8,608 nucleotides of DNA, taken from the NCBI GenBank assembly GCA_947174085.1, contig CAMWHN010000079.1:1-8608 (forward strand), in the 5' to 3' direction. Origin of the DNA: an uncultured Ruminococcus sp. GTDB taxonomy: Bacteria > Bacillota > Clostridia > Oscillospirales > Ruminococcaceae. The first letter of the stretch is position 1. The number at the start of each line of letters is the position of its first letter. Positions 1 to 6,229 of this stretch are shown here, piece after piece. The translations under genes and the position numbers were made by a program. The notes beneath the pieces were generated by a model. The model was not told the DNA's origin. It saw only the letters and a list, made by a program, of their open reading frames with translations, and did not search any database.

Positions 1-12
1 TTTCATATCTTT

Positions 13-41
13 ATTATATCACATCTCTTTTTATTTCGCAA
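13..41 (-). promoter_or_regulatory. Leftward sigma-A promoter leaving the window
   Basis: Read on the minus strand, a TTGCGA -35 (41-36) is followed by a 17-base spacer and a perfect TATAAT -10 (18-13). A TG one base upstream of the -10 makes it an extended -10. Transcription would start near base 6 and leave the window to the left, so a divergent gene probably lies just outside. It also implies that the first ~45 bases are intergenic, although the rightward frame happens to be open through them. Confidence 0.55.
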
Positions 42-123
42 GAGGTCTAATGAAAACAGGCTAACAGGAATCCGAAGAAAAACATTCCGCATTACGCCGG
101 AGCGAATAGATTTTGCACCAGAG

Positions 124-381
124 TTGCTAGTGTTTAATAATGACATTTACAGAACTTTTATAAAGTCAGGAACAGTTCTCGGAGATGTTATCGAGTATGA
201 GACAACATTTGGTGTGAAATTGCGGGCTACAGGAAATACAAGGACTTTGAAACAGTTCCTTGGATTTAAGCATGTGCACTCTGATAAAACGGTCGATTAT
301 CTGACCGCAACGTATCAGGTCAATAGCGGTAGTGTGAGCAGGAAGGAGAAAAAGGCTAAATCAGATAAGAAAAAGAAGTGA
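124..381 (+). CDS. Hypothetical protein, lysine-rich tail, probably 5'-damaged or partial
   Basis: The function is not recognised. The listed start is a TTG with no clear Shine-Dalgarno sequence. The same frame stays open back to base 1, and the stretch encoded from about base 64 (LTGIRRKTFRITPERIDF) reads like real protein, so the true N-terminus is probably upstream. An AGAGG followed by ATG at base 50 lies in another frame that stops after four codons (MKTG), which suggests a frameshift between base 50 and 64. The visible product is a small mixed alpha/beta-like sequence ending in a strongly basic tail (SRKEKKAKSDKKKK), which could bind nucleic acid. No terminator separates it from the ATPase gene, but that gene has its own promoter. 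It could be a 3' remnant of a mobile-element gene; that is inference only. Confidence 0.4.
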   Translation: MLVFNNDIYRTFIKSGTVLGDVIEYETTFGVKLRATGNTRTLKQFLGFKHVHSDKTVDYLTATYQVNSGSVSRKEKKAKSDKKKK

Positions 382-411
382 GAAAAACTTCTGATATTTG
401 CGGAAAGGGGG

Positions 412-440
412 TTGATATTTTCTGTTTGAAATGGTATAAT
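412..440 (+). promoter_or_regulatory. Strong sigma-A promoter for the ATPase-nuclease gene
   Basis: TTGATA (412-417), a 17-base spacer and a perfect TATAAT (435-440), with TG at 432-433 forming an extended -10. The predicted transcript starts near 447, about 50 bases before the start codon. This is among the best promoter matches in the window. Confidence 0.75.
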
Positions 441-496
441 AGAATGTGACAGGTAATATGAAAATTGAACACTAAAGAATGGAGGGAAACCAGTAC

Positions 497-2083
497 ATGA
501 AGGAGTTTAATACGACAGCGGTGTGCATTCCGGATAAGCATTATATGGTGGATATTACGGATAGAGTGAAAGCAATAAAAGAGCTTGTGGATGCCGGTAA
601 ATATTTTACAATCAATAGAGCAAGGCAGTATGGTAAGACGACTACATTAACGGCGCTTCGGCAGGCACTACAGGATGAGTATATTGTGGTGAGCCTTAGT
701 TTTGAGGGGATTGGTGATGCTGGATTTTCTGATGAACACGCATTTGTAAGAGAATTTTGCAGATTACTTAGAAGAGAATTTAGAGCCAGCATAGAGATTC
801 CAGAAAACGTAAAATCGGATATTGATGTTCTTTTTCATCGCACTGATGAAAGAGTTAATTTAGGAGACTTGTCCGATTTGCTTTTAGAGTGGTGTTATGA
901 ATCATCAAAAAAAATAGTTCTTTTTGTAGACGAAGTTGACAGTGCAACCAATAATCAAGTTTTTCTTGATTTTCTTGCACAGCTGCGGGATAATTATATT
1001 AACAGAGATACCAAAGGAATAAAGACTTTTCAATCTGTCATCCTCGCAGGCGTGACCGATGTGAAGCATCTGAAGGGAAAAATCAGACTGGATGATGCTC
1101 AAAAGGAAAATAGTCCGTGGAATATCGCAGCAGATTTCAATATTGATATGAGTCTTTCAGAGACTGGTATCAAGGGAATGCTTGACGAGTACGAAGCGGA
1201 TCATCATATTGGAATGGACACAGCGTATATGGCGAAACTCATTTGGGACGAAACCAGTGGCTATCCGTTCCTTGTGAGCCGACTCTGTCAGTTGATAGAT
1301 GAGCGTGTTTCAAAAAATATGCCGTTGTCCGAATCGTGGACTAAGAAAGGTTTTCTTGAGGCGGTTAAACTAATATTGGCAGAAAGTAATACACTATTCC
1401 AAACGCTGACAAAAAATCTAAAAGCACACCCTGCATTAAAGGCTGCCATACGCAGTATTTTAATGGAAGGTATGAAACTGACCTACAACTCTGATCAGGA
1501 TGATATCGTACAGATGGAGATGTATGGTTTGATAAAAAATGACCACAATAGTGTGAAGGTTGCAAATCGTATTTTTGAGACGAGATTATATAATCTTTTT
1601 ATGTCAGAAGCAGAACTGAAAAACAATGTGTTTTATAATAATGGCGAGTTGGAAAGAAATCGGTTTGTTCAGGACGGTAAGTTGGACATGAAAGCTATTT
1701 TTATGGGTTTCATCAAAACATACAATCTAGTGGTTAGTAAGTTAGTGGATCGTTTTAAAGAGGAAGAGGGACGTGAATTCTTTCTCCTTTATCTGAAACC
1801 GATTATCAACGGCACTGGTAACTTTTATATTGAAGCACAGACAAGAGATCAAACACGTACCGATGTGATTGTAGACTACCTCGGAGAGCAGTATATCATT
1901 GAGTTAAAGATCTGGCGTGGTCCACGGTACAATGCTGATGGAGAGAAACAGATTAGTGAATACCTTGACAGATTTGATCTGGAAACAGGTTATATGCTTA
2001 GTTTTAGCTTTAATGAAAACAAAATACAAGGCATCAAAGAATTTATGATTAATGGAAAGAAACTGATTGAAGCTACAGTATAA
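497..2083 (+). CDS. AAA-type ATPase with C-terminal PD-(D/E)XK nuclease-like domain
   Basis: A 528-residue two-domain protein of the AAA-ATPase-like/PDDEXK_9 type common in gut Firmicutes and Bacteroidetes. The start is taken at ATG 497 because GGAGGG (481-486) lies ten bases upstream; the earlier in-frame ATG at 479 overlaps that ribosome binding site. The P-loop is RARQYGKTT (residues 41-49), with Arg in place of the usual first Gly, as in this family. Walker B is KIVLFVDEVD, with D145 and E146. The C-terminal domain shows E446, then D456 in RTDVIVDYL, then E469-L-K471 in IIELKIW and Q485, the core of a PD-(D/E)XK fold. No membrane segment is seen. The gene runs alone between its own promoter and terminator, like cargo. 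Biological role is unknown for the family; defence or mobile-element maintenance is speculation. ATPase identity is secure, nuclease activity probable. Confidence 0.88.
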   Translation: MKEFNTTAVCIPDKHYMVDITDRVKAIKELVDAGKYFTINRARQYGKTTTLTALRQALQDEYIVVSLSFEGIGDAGFSDEHAFVREFCRLLRREFRASIEIPENVKSDIDVLFHRTDERVNLGDLSDLLLEWCYESSKKIVLFVDEVDSATNNQVFLDFLAQLRDNYINRDTKGIKTFQSVILAGVTDVKHLKGKIRLDDAQKENSPWNIAADFNIDMSLSETGIKGMLDEYEADHHIGMDTAYMAKLIWDETSGYPFLVSRLCQLIDERVSKNMPLSESWTKKGFLEAVKLILAESNTLFQTLTKNLKAHPALKAAIRSILMEGMKLTYNSDQDDIVQMEMYGLIKNDHNSVKVANRIFETRLYNLFMSEAELKNNVFYNNGELERNRFVQDGKLDMKAIFMGFIKTYNLVVSKLVDRFKEEEGREFFLLYLKPIINGTGNFYIEAQTRDQTRTDVIVDYLGEQYIIELKIWRGPRYNADGEKQISEYLDRFDLETGYMLSFSFNENKIQGIKEFMINGKKLIEATV

Positions 2084-2107
2084 AACTGAATAAAGTATTA
2101 TGGGATA

Positions 2108-2182
2108 GCCCACTAAGCGGCTTCTATACTACCTGAGTATATTTCAGGAAGTTTAGAAGCTGCTTGGTGGGCTTCTTTTTTT
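2108..2182 (+). terminator. Long bipartite intrinsic terminator after the ATPase-nuclease gene
   Basis: A 19-base-pair outer stem (2108-2126 with 2154-2172) contains only two G-U pairs, and a small inner CCTGA/TCAGG stem lies in its loop. A run of T (2173-2182) follows directly. It begins 24 bases after the stop codon and ends the cassette. Confidence 0.85.
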
Positions 2183-2190
2183 GTCTCCAC

Positions 2191-2225
2191 GCACTCTGTC
2201 CTACAATAGCAGAGTGCTATTTTTA
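2191..2225 (+). terminator. Second hairpin with short T-run
   Basis: A perfect 8-base-pair stem, GCACTCTG (2191-2198) with CAGAGTGC (2210-2217), is followed by TATTTTTAT. It lies just behind the main terminator and probably acts as a back-up for the same rightward transcript. The opposite strand has no T-run after it. Confidence 0.5.
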
Positions 2226-2272
2226 TACCATTGGATATGCCTGCACTTCGAGTAAACAGTAATACCCCAAAA

Positions 2273-2370
2273 ATATGCTATTATCCCACCCCTATTGTCG
2301 AAAAACGCCGTTCAGCCAAATGGCTGGACTGCTGGGAGAGTTAGGGCGGTTTGGTGTGGGTTTAGCATAT
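2273..2370. ncRNA. Candidate structured RNA or other nested palindromic element
   Basis: Nested complementary segments are visible: outer ATATGCTA (2273-2280) with TAGCATAT (2363-2370), then CCCAC (2285-2289) with GTGGG (2356-2360), then possibly CCCTA (2290-2294) with TAGGG (2342-2346), and an apical 8-base-pair stem GTTCAGCC (2310-2317) with GGCTGGAC (2322-2329), with one G-U pair and an AAAT tetraloop. The segment is locally GC-rich within AT-rich flanks. It matches no RNA family that I recognise. A transfer origin or transposon end would give similar palindromes. Confidence 0.3.
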
Positions 2371-2385
2371 ATAGTAGTTATTTAC

Positions 2386-2429
2386 GTGAAAAATACTTCA
2401 AAATATTTTTCACCCATTGGGTGAATTTT
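2386..2429 (+). promoter_or_regulatory. Two mutually exclusive hairpins, attenuator-like
   Basis: GTGAAAAATA (2386-2395) pairs perfectly with TATTTTTCAC (2404-2413). The end of that second arm is also the start of TTCACCC (2409-2415), which pairs perfectly with GGGTGAA (2419-2425) across a three-base loop and is followed by TTTT. The two stems share bases 2409-2413 and cannot form together. The layout resembles an anti-terminator/terminator pair, but no gene start lies within 340 bases downstream, so its role is uncertain. Confidence 0.35.
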
Positions 2430-2703
2430 CGATACTCTTAAATTTCAGTTAAAGTATGCGACATTGCGTTGCTTTTAGGCATTTCTATGCATTCGAACTT
2501 CACAGATTCAGGATATAGTTTTTCTGGCGATGAATGGGTTGAAGGGTTCGTTCATTGTATTATACCTTTCATTTGATTATGACTGCATAATAATTATCAA
2601 ATACAAGAAAAAATGTTATCTGACTGTATGCGGTGCAGATTTGTTTTTTATTGGATTAAAGTTGCAATTCTATATCTATTTTTAGTAGAGGAATGGTTAC
2701 GTA

Positions 2704-2732
2704 AGTAGTATTAGTAGTATTGATATTATAAT
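2704..2732 (+). promoter_or_regulatory. Tandem 9-mer and -10 box, putative activator-dependent promoter
   Basis: AGTAGTATT occurs twice without a gap (2704-2712 and 2713-2721), immediately ahead of a perfect TATAAT (2727-2732). No recognisable -35 exists at the right distance; the first repeat copy sits there instead. Direct repeats overlapping the -35 position are typical of response-regulator controlled promoters. The -10 lies 41 bases before the acyltransferase start. Confidence 0.35.
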
Positions 2733-2772
2733 TATATATATAATTGTTCAATTCAATGGGAGGCTTATAAAA

Positions 2773-3279
2773 TTGAGTTTAATTAAGAGATATTGTTCAT
2801 TCGTTCCAAAAATACTTTTTTCTCTACTGCGTAATGGTTACAGTAGAGCTGATTATTTGCGAAAGCATCCTGTATTGAACAGAATCGGTGAGAATGTATA
2901 CTTTTATTCAAGGATTTATCCTGCTGATGCAAAACTGCTCCGCCTTGGCAATAATGTAGTTATCGCTACAAATGTTCGATTTTTAGGACATGATAGAGTC
3001 GATATCATGCTCTCGGGAATGATGCAGGAACGGTATTATAAATTCTATGACTGTATTGATGTTGGTAACAATGTGTTTATTGGTTCAGACTGTACTATCT
3101 TGCCAGGTGTCAAGATAGGCGATAATAGTATCATTGGAGCTGGCGCAATCGTTACGAAAGATCTCCCGTCTGGTGGAATCTGGGACGGTATCCCTGCAAA
3201 GCAAATTGGGAATTTTGACGATTTCATTGCAAAGCGAATGAAGCTTATTAAGCCTGAGAGTGATCCCGATGAACTTTGA
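2773..3279 (+). CDS. Hexapeptide-repeat acyltransferase (polysaccharide O-acetyltransferase-like)
   Basis: A 168-residue left-handed beta-helix acyltransferase of the CysE/LacA/NodL superfamily, expected to move an acetyl group from acetyl-CoA onto a sugar hydroxyl in the cytoplasm. The start is TTG, fixed by GGGAGG (2758-2763) nine bases upstream. Hexapeptide turns are seen from about residue 57 (LRLGNNVVIATNVRF) and again at 95-128 (IDVGNNVFIG, VKIGDNSIIGAGAIV). H73 in FLGHD is the likely catalytic base, and the closing GIPAKQIG motif is the family's C-terminal signature. A loop of about 20 residues (74-94) interrupts the coil. There is no membrane segment. The licD-like fragment 75 bases downstream points to a surface-polysaccharide locus. 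The exact acceptor sugar cannot be told; serine acetyltransferase is unlikely at this length. Confidence 0.85.
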   Translation: MSLIKRYCSFVPKILFSLLRNGYSRADYLRKHPVLNRIGENVYFYSRIYPADAKLLRLGNNVVIATNVRFLGHDRVDIMLSGMMQERYYKFYDCIDVGNNVFIGSDCTILPGVKIGDNSIIGAGAIVTKDLPSGGIWDGIPAKQIGNFDDFIAKRMKLIKPESDPDEL

Positions 3280-3354
3280 AAAATGTTTGAACAAAGGCAT
3301 AGAGAATCAGTATAGTAGTTTTGTGAATTGTTTGTTGTAAAAAGTGGAGGTAAT

Positions 3355-3450
3355 ATGAAAAACAATCATCTTTCACCTGTTCAGATACATGTGCTTGAGC
3401 TGTTGCACCAACTTGTAACGCTATTTGAGAAAGAGCACATTTCTTATTAA
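3355..3450 (+). pseudogene. Truncated LicD-family gene start
   Basis: A 31-codon frame with a good ribosome binding site (GTGGAGG, 3344-3350) and ATG start. The product begins MKNNHLSPVQIHVLELL and ends in FEKEHISY. This matches the usual N-terminus of LicD nucleotidyltransferase-fold proteins, where a helix with a conserved Gln-x-x-Leu pattern leads to EKHNIxYFLxxGTLLG; the frame stops exactly where the catalytic part should begin. LicD proteins transfer phosphorylcholine or related groups to surface glycans, fitting the upstream acyltransferase. The stop TAA lies within the probable target duplication at the edge of the insertion sequence, so the gene was cut at or near that point. A genuine 31-residue peptide is the alternative. 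Confidence 0.5.
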
Positions 3451-3451
3451 C

Positions 3452-4367
3452 GTGAGTTCAACAAAAAAATTAATCGGCAATAAATAAAAATCCTTTTTTC
3501 ATAACAGAAGCAGAACAAATAGAAGGTTTTTTAGGCAAAAAAGAATAAGCAGCTAAGGCAGAAACAAGGTTGACAAGAAAATTAGTCATACTGCGATGTC
3601 TGGAATGTTCAATATTACAGATGTTTTTCAGAAAATCATTTACAGATTCTATCACAGTACGTTTACGAAGCATCAGTCTATCATATAAATTCGTCAGCTT
3701 ATTTTTCATATTTTTCTTTGCTTTAGTGACAAGGGTAATATCTTTTTCCAGCAATTTTTCAAATAGCTTCTGAGAAATATATCCCCTGTCAGCAAAAAAT
3801 TTTCCGAATATTTCTTTTATCAATGAATCCATTACCGCTTCGTTTCTGTCATCCACATTGCCGGAAGTAAAGCAAAATGACAAAATTTCTCCTTCATCAT
3901 TGATAATCAAATGCAGCTTAAAGCCATAAAACCAGCCCATAGAATTTTTTCCCATTTTGGCATATTTGCTGAATACACGATGCCCATAGATTCTGTGGTT
4001 GTCACATACTTTGATTGGAGTGGAATCCATAAAAGATATTCTGCAACACTTGACAAATCTTGCTCTGACAATGTATACTATAAGTGGAACAAGTACATAT
4101 TCCATAATCTCTACAAAACGGCGGTATCCTGATAAATGGTACATAATCAGTATTGTTATGATTTCGCTTAGTGCCATTCTTGTTCTGGATAAGACTTTCT
4201 TTTTTCCATTATTAACGAATGCATACAATATTCCTCGTATGCTTTACAAAAATCATCTACATCACAAAATATTGCCACCTGTTCCATAGAAAAACCGCCT
4301 TTCTGTTCTCTGAGTTTGTCGTTATTCTCATTATAACAGTTTCCGGCGGTTTTTTCTTCGAACTCAC
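3452..4367 (-). mobile_element. IS982-family insertion sequence, disabled copy
   Basis: An element of 916 bases. The termini are inverted repeats: GTGAGTTCAACAAAAAA at the left (from 3452) and the complement of GTGAGTTCGAAGAAAAAA at the right (ending 4367), identical for the first eight bases and again in the A-run. ATTAA flanks both ends (3446-3450 and 4368-4372), with ATTAAC/ATTAAT if six bases are counted, consistent with a short target duplication. The single minus-strand transposase gene is broken, so this copy should move only if a related transposase acts in trans. Confidence 0.8.
3470..4287 (-). pseudogene. IS982-family transposase, frameshifted and internally deleted
   Basis: The catalytic part is clear: FMDSTPIKVCDNHRI, then FFADRGYISQKLF, then RTVIESVNDFLKN, giving the DDE triad (D68, D147, E194 counted from ATG 4228). 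The family's usual start, MEQVAIFCDVDDFCKAYEEY, is encoded from ATG 4287 in another frame that ends at 4168; the frames must be joined between about 4228 and 4205, one base being missing (or two added). In addition, YHLSGYR is followed directly by RFVEIMEYVLVPL, whereas relatives carry about 25-30 more residues there (the FK..YY..FV....FP.LVSYN segment), so an in-frame deletion is inferred, perhaps between repeated Arg codons. An AAAGGCGG upstream of 4287 is the likely ribosome binding site. Transposition activity is not expected from this copy. Confidence 0.8.
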
Positions 4368-4381
4368 ATTAATTATATTCC

Positions 4382-4412
4382 AGAATTTTTCGATGCAAAA
4401 AATTCTAGTTTT
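4382..4412 (+). terminator. AT-rich hairpin right of the insertion sequence
   Basis: AGAATTTTT (4382-4390) pairs perfectly with AAAAATTCT (4398-4406) across a seven-base loop, followed by AGTTTTCT. It may be the terminator of the locus that the insertion sequence now interrupts. The stem is AT-rich and the T-run is short, so it would be weak. Confidence 0.35.
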
Positions 4413-4421
4413 CTAATTCTT

Positions 4422-4450
4422 GCATAAATTTTCTGAATTACTCATACACA
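4422..4450 (+). promoter_or_regulatory. Possible sporulation (sigma-E-like) promoter of the amidase gene
   Basis: CATACACA (4443-4450) resembles the sigma-E -10 consensus CATACAnT, and GCATAAA (4422-4428) lies 14 bases upstream, within the 13-15 base spacing of sigma-E promoters, although two -35 positions differ from consensus. CwlD of Bacillus is made under sporulation control, so the position is sensible. No good sigma-A promoter is visible here; TATATA at 4455-4460 lacks a -35. Confidence 0.35.
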
Positions 4451-4498
4451 TGAATATATAAAACTATTTCCCAAAAATTTATAATACAGGTGATAACT

Positions 4499-5239
4499 AT
4501 GAATATTAATAACAATACCAAACAATTACTTGCTAGAATTGGAGCTGTGACTTCAGCTATTACATTAGTGCTTGCTGGCTCATGGTATGCTGTTCGGCAT
4601 ATAGAACCATCTACAAATCAAGTAAATTCTTCTGCTAGTGACGGACAAATTATTATTTTAGATGCCGGTCATGGTGGTATGGACGGCGGCTGCACTTCTG
4701 CAAACGGTGACGTTGAAAAAGATATTAATCTTGCAATTTTATTAAATTTGCGTGATATGCTCCAAGCCTCTGGTTATACAGTTTTAACAACAAGGGATTC
4801 TGACAAGTCAATTCATGATGATGGTGTAGAAGGTATTGCCAATCAGAAAAGCTCTGACATGGATAACAGGCTTGCTTTATTTAATTCTGTACAAGGCGCA
4901 ATTTGCATTTCGATTCATCAAAATCAATTTACAGATTCTCAATACAGTGGCGCACAAATGTTCTATTCAGATACAAATTCTAAAAACGCAAATCTAGCAC
5001 AAACTTTACAAAATCAGTTTGTAAATTTTTTACAGCCGGATAACAAACGTGAAATTAAACTTTGTGGCAAAGAATTATTTTTATGTTATTATAGCAAAAA
5101 TCCAACGGTTATGGCAGAATGCGGATTTTTATCCAATCCAGAAGAAGCAAGTTTATTAATTACACAAGATTATCAACAAAAAGTCGCATTTACAATCTAT
5201 TCTGCTCTAATTCAGTATTGTGCAGAAACAAGTTATTAA
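4499..5239 (+). CDS. N-acetylmuramoyl-L-alanine amidase, CwlD-like (Amidase_3)
   Basis: A 246-residue zinc amidase that cleaves the MurNAc-L-Ala bond of peptidoglycan outside the membrane. The start is ATG 4499, placed behind AGGTGAT (4488-4494), which complements the 16S 3' end; the in-frame GTG at 4490 lies inside that site. A membrane anchor or uncleaved signal spans about residues 12-31. The Amidase_3 domain runs from 50 to 243, with zinc ligands H58 (LDAGHGG), E73 (EKDIN) and H140 (SIHQN) and catalytic E207 (MAECGFLSN). Length, single-domain build and the EKDIN, SGAQ.FY and GFLSNPEEA motifs all resemble CwlD, which makes muramic-delta-lactam in spore cortex; a general autolysin is the alternative. 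No cell-wall-binding repeats are present. The C39 peptidase gene begins 86 bases downstream with its own promoter. Confidence 0.88.
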   Translation: MNINNNTKQLLARIGAVTSAITLVLAGSWYAVRHIEPSTNQVNSSASDGQIIILDAGHGGMDGGCTSANGDVEKDINLAILLNLRDMLQASGYTVLTTRDSDKSIHDDGVEGIANQKSSDMDNRLALFNSVQGAICISIHQNQFTDSQYSGAQMFYSDTNSKNANLAQTLQNQFVNFLQPDNKREIKLCGKELFLCYYSKNPTVMAECGFLSNPEEASLLITQDYQQKVAFTIYSALIQYCAETSY

Positions 5240-5244
5240 TTCCC

Positions 5245-5273
5245 TTGACAAAAAGAAAATTTTAGAGTAAAAT
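5245..5273 (+). promoter_or_regulatory. Near-consensus sigma-A promoter for the C39 peptidase gene and probably radA
   Basis: A perfect TTGACA (5245-5250), a 17-base spacer and TAAAAT (5268-5273). It starts six bases after the amidase stop codon and lies about 45 bases before the ribosome binding site of the next gene. Because no terminator intervenes, radA is probably transcribed from it too. Confidence 0.75.
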
Positions 5274-5325
5274 AAAATAAGTGAGTAGAATTTATTAAAA
5301 TTTATTCAAAAAGCGAGGATTTCCA

Positions 5326-6204
5326 ATGATAGAAAAATTAATAGCAATTTTAAAAAAATATTATCCTGTAATATTAGCTATTTTGGCAACTTTTTTCATA
5401 ACAGGATATATATTTTCTAAAAAATTAGAATCTGAAAAAATAAATCAAACAGTCCATACATTAGCAATGGAAAGTACATCAGCAGAAATAGAAACTATTA
5501 CAGAAACGGAAACAGAATCTAGCACAGAATTAGAAACAGAAGCAACAACCCAACCTGAAACTTCCGAACCGCCAGAAGAAATATTATTAGAAGATGTGCC
5601 ATATTATTCACAAAAAAATATATTGCCAACAGGCTGTGAAATTATCAGTGCTAAGATGTTACTAGAGTATTACACACATGAAGAATCAGAAATAGAAGAC
5701 ATGCTAAATGTCATAACTTGTCAGTATCCAAAAGAAAAAAATGGCAGAACTTATGCCCCACACCCTGAAAATGCATTTATCGGCAGTCCTTGGGATTCCA
5801 GTAGTTTCGGTTGTTTTGCACCAGTGATTGTAAAAATGCTGAATCATTTATTGCCCAAAAATTACCAAGCCGTTGATACAACTGGAACGGATTTGCAGGA
5901 ACTCGCAGAAACATATTTACCACAGGGAACACCTGTTCTAGTATGGGCAACAATCTATATGCAAGCGAGTTTCCCAAATGTAAGCTGGTATTTATATAAC
6001 GAACGAGGTTATGCAACTGACAAAGAATTTCAATGGCTCGCAAATGAACATTGTATGGTACTTGTCGGCTATGATGAAAAATATTATTATTTTAATGACC
6101 CTTATGAAAGTAATGGATTAATTTCTTTCCGGCGGGATATTTCCGAAAAACGTTATGAAGAAATTGGCTATTATAGTCTTGTCGTGCAAGAAAAAATAAA
6201 ATAA
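5326..6204 (+). CDS. Membrane-anchored C39-family cysteine peptidase
   Basis: A 292-residue protein of the Peptidase_C39_2 type. The start ATG follows GCGAGGA (5313-5319) by six bases. An N-terminal transmembrane segment (about 13-31) has basic residues on its inner side, so the rest lies outside the cell. Residues 48-86 form a low-complexity stalk rich in Thr, Glu and Ser. The papain-like domain then spans 88-289: C104 in LPTGCEIISAKMLL, H242 in NEHCMVLVGYD and D258 in FNDPY form the likely triad, and Q96 the oxyanion site. Such proteins are often found near cell-wall enzymes, but their substrate is generally unknown; a role in processing a surface peptide or peptidoglycan is inference. It differs from C39 domains of bacteriocin exporters, which are fused to ABC transporters. 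radA begins 25 bases downstream, probably on the same transcript. Confidence 0.83.
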   Translation: MIEKLIAILKKYYPVILAILATFFITGYIFSKKLESEKINQTVHTLAMESTSAEIETITETETESSTELETEATTQPETSEPPEEILLEDVPYYSQKNILPTGCEIISAKMLLEYYTHEESEIEDMLNVITCQYPKEKNGRTYAPHPENAFIGSPWDSSSFGCFAPVIVKMLNHLLPKNYQAVDTTGTDLQELAETYLPQGTPVLVWATIYMQASFPNVSWYLYNERGYATDKEFQWLANEHCMVLVGYDEKYYYFNDPYESNGLISFRRDISEKRYEEIGYYSLVVQEKIK

Positions 6205-6229
6205 TTTAAATTACAAGGGAGATTTTTAA

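Larger units (their letters stand above)
2184..2772. other. 589-base non-coding stretch with several hairpins
   Basis: No credible gene is seen on either strand. From left to right it holds a second small terminator-like hairpin (2191-2217), a nested structured segment (2273-2370), a pair of competing hairpins (2386-2425), about 270 bases (2430-2700) in which nothing is recognised, and a perfect 9-base tandem repeat beside a TATAAT (2704-2732) ahead of the acyltransferase gene. The size and the density of inverted repeats are unusual for a simple intergenic gap; an RNA gene, a mobile-element end or a decayed gene are all possible. Confidence 0.6.

Noticed and set aside
479..496. Longer start (ATG 479) for the ATPase gene
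   Set aside because: The GGAGGG ribosome binding site lies within those codons and is correctly spaced only for ATG 497.
2273..2370. Transfer origin (oriT) identity for the nested palindrome
   Set aside because: It contains GGTGTGGG, which recalls nick regions of some plasmids, but no relaxase or mobilisation gene is present and I cannot match a known nick site.
3045..3365. Minus-strand frames opposite the acyltransferase gene
   Set aside because: They lack ribosome binding sites and protein-like features; the plus-strand hexapeptide motifs explain the region.
3570..4416. Plus-strand frames across the insertion sequence
   Set aside because: They are antisense to a recognisable IS982 transposase and show no family features.
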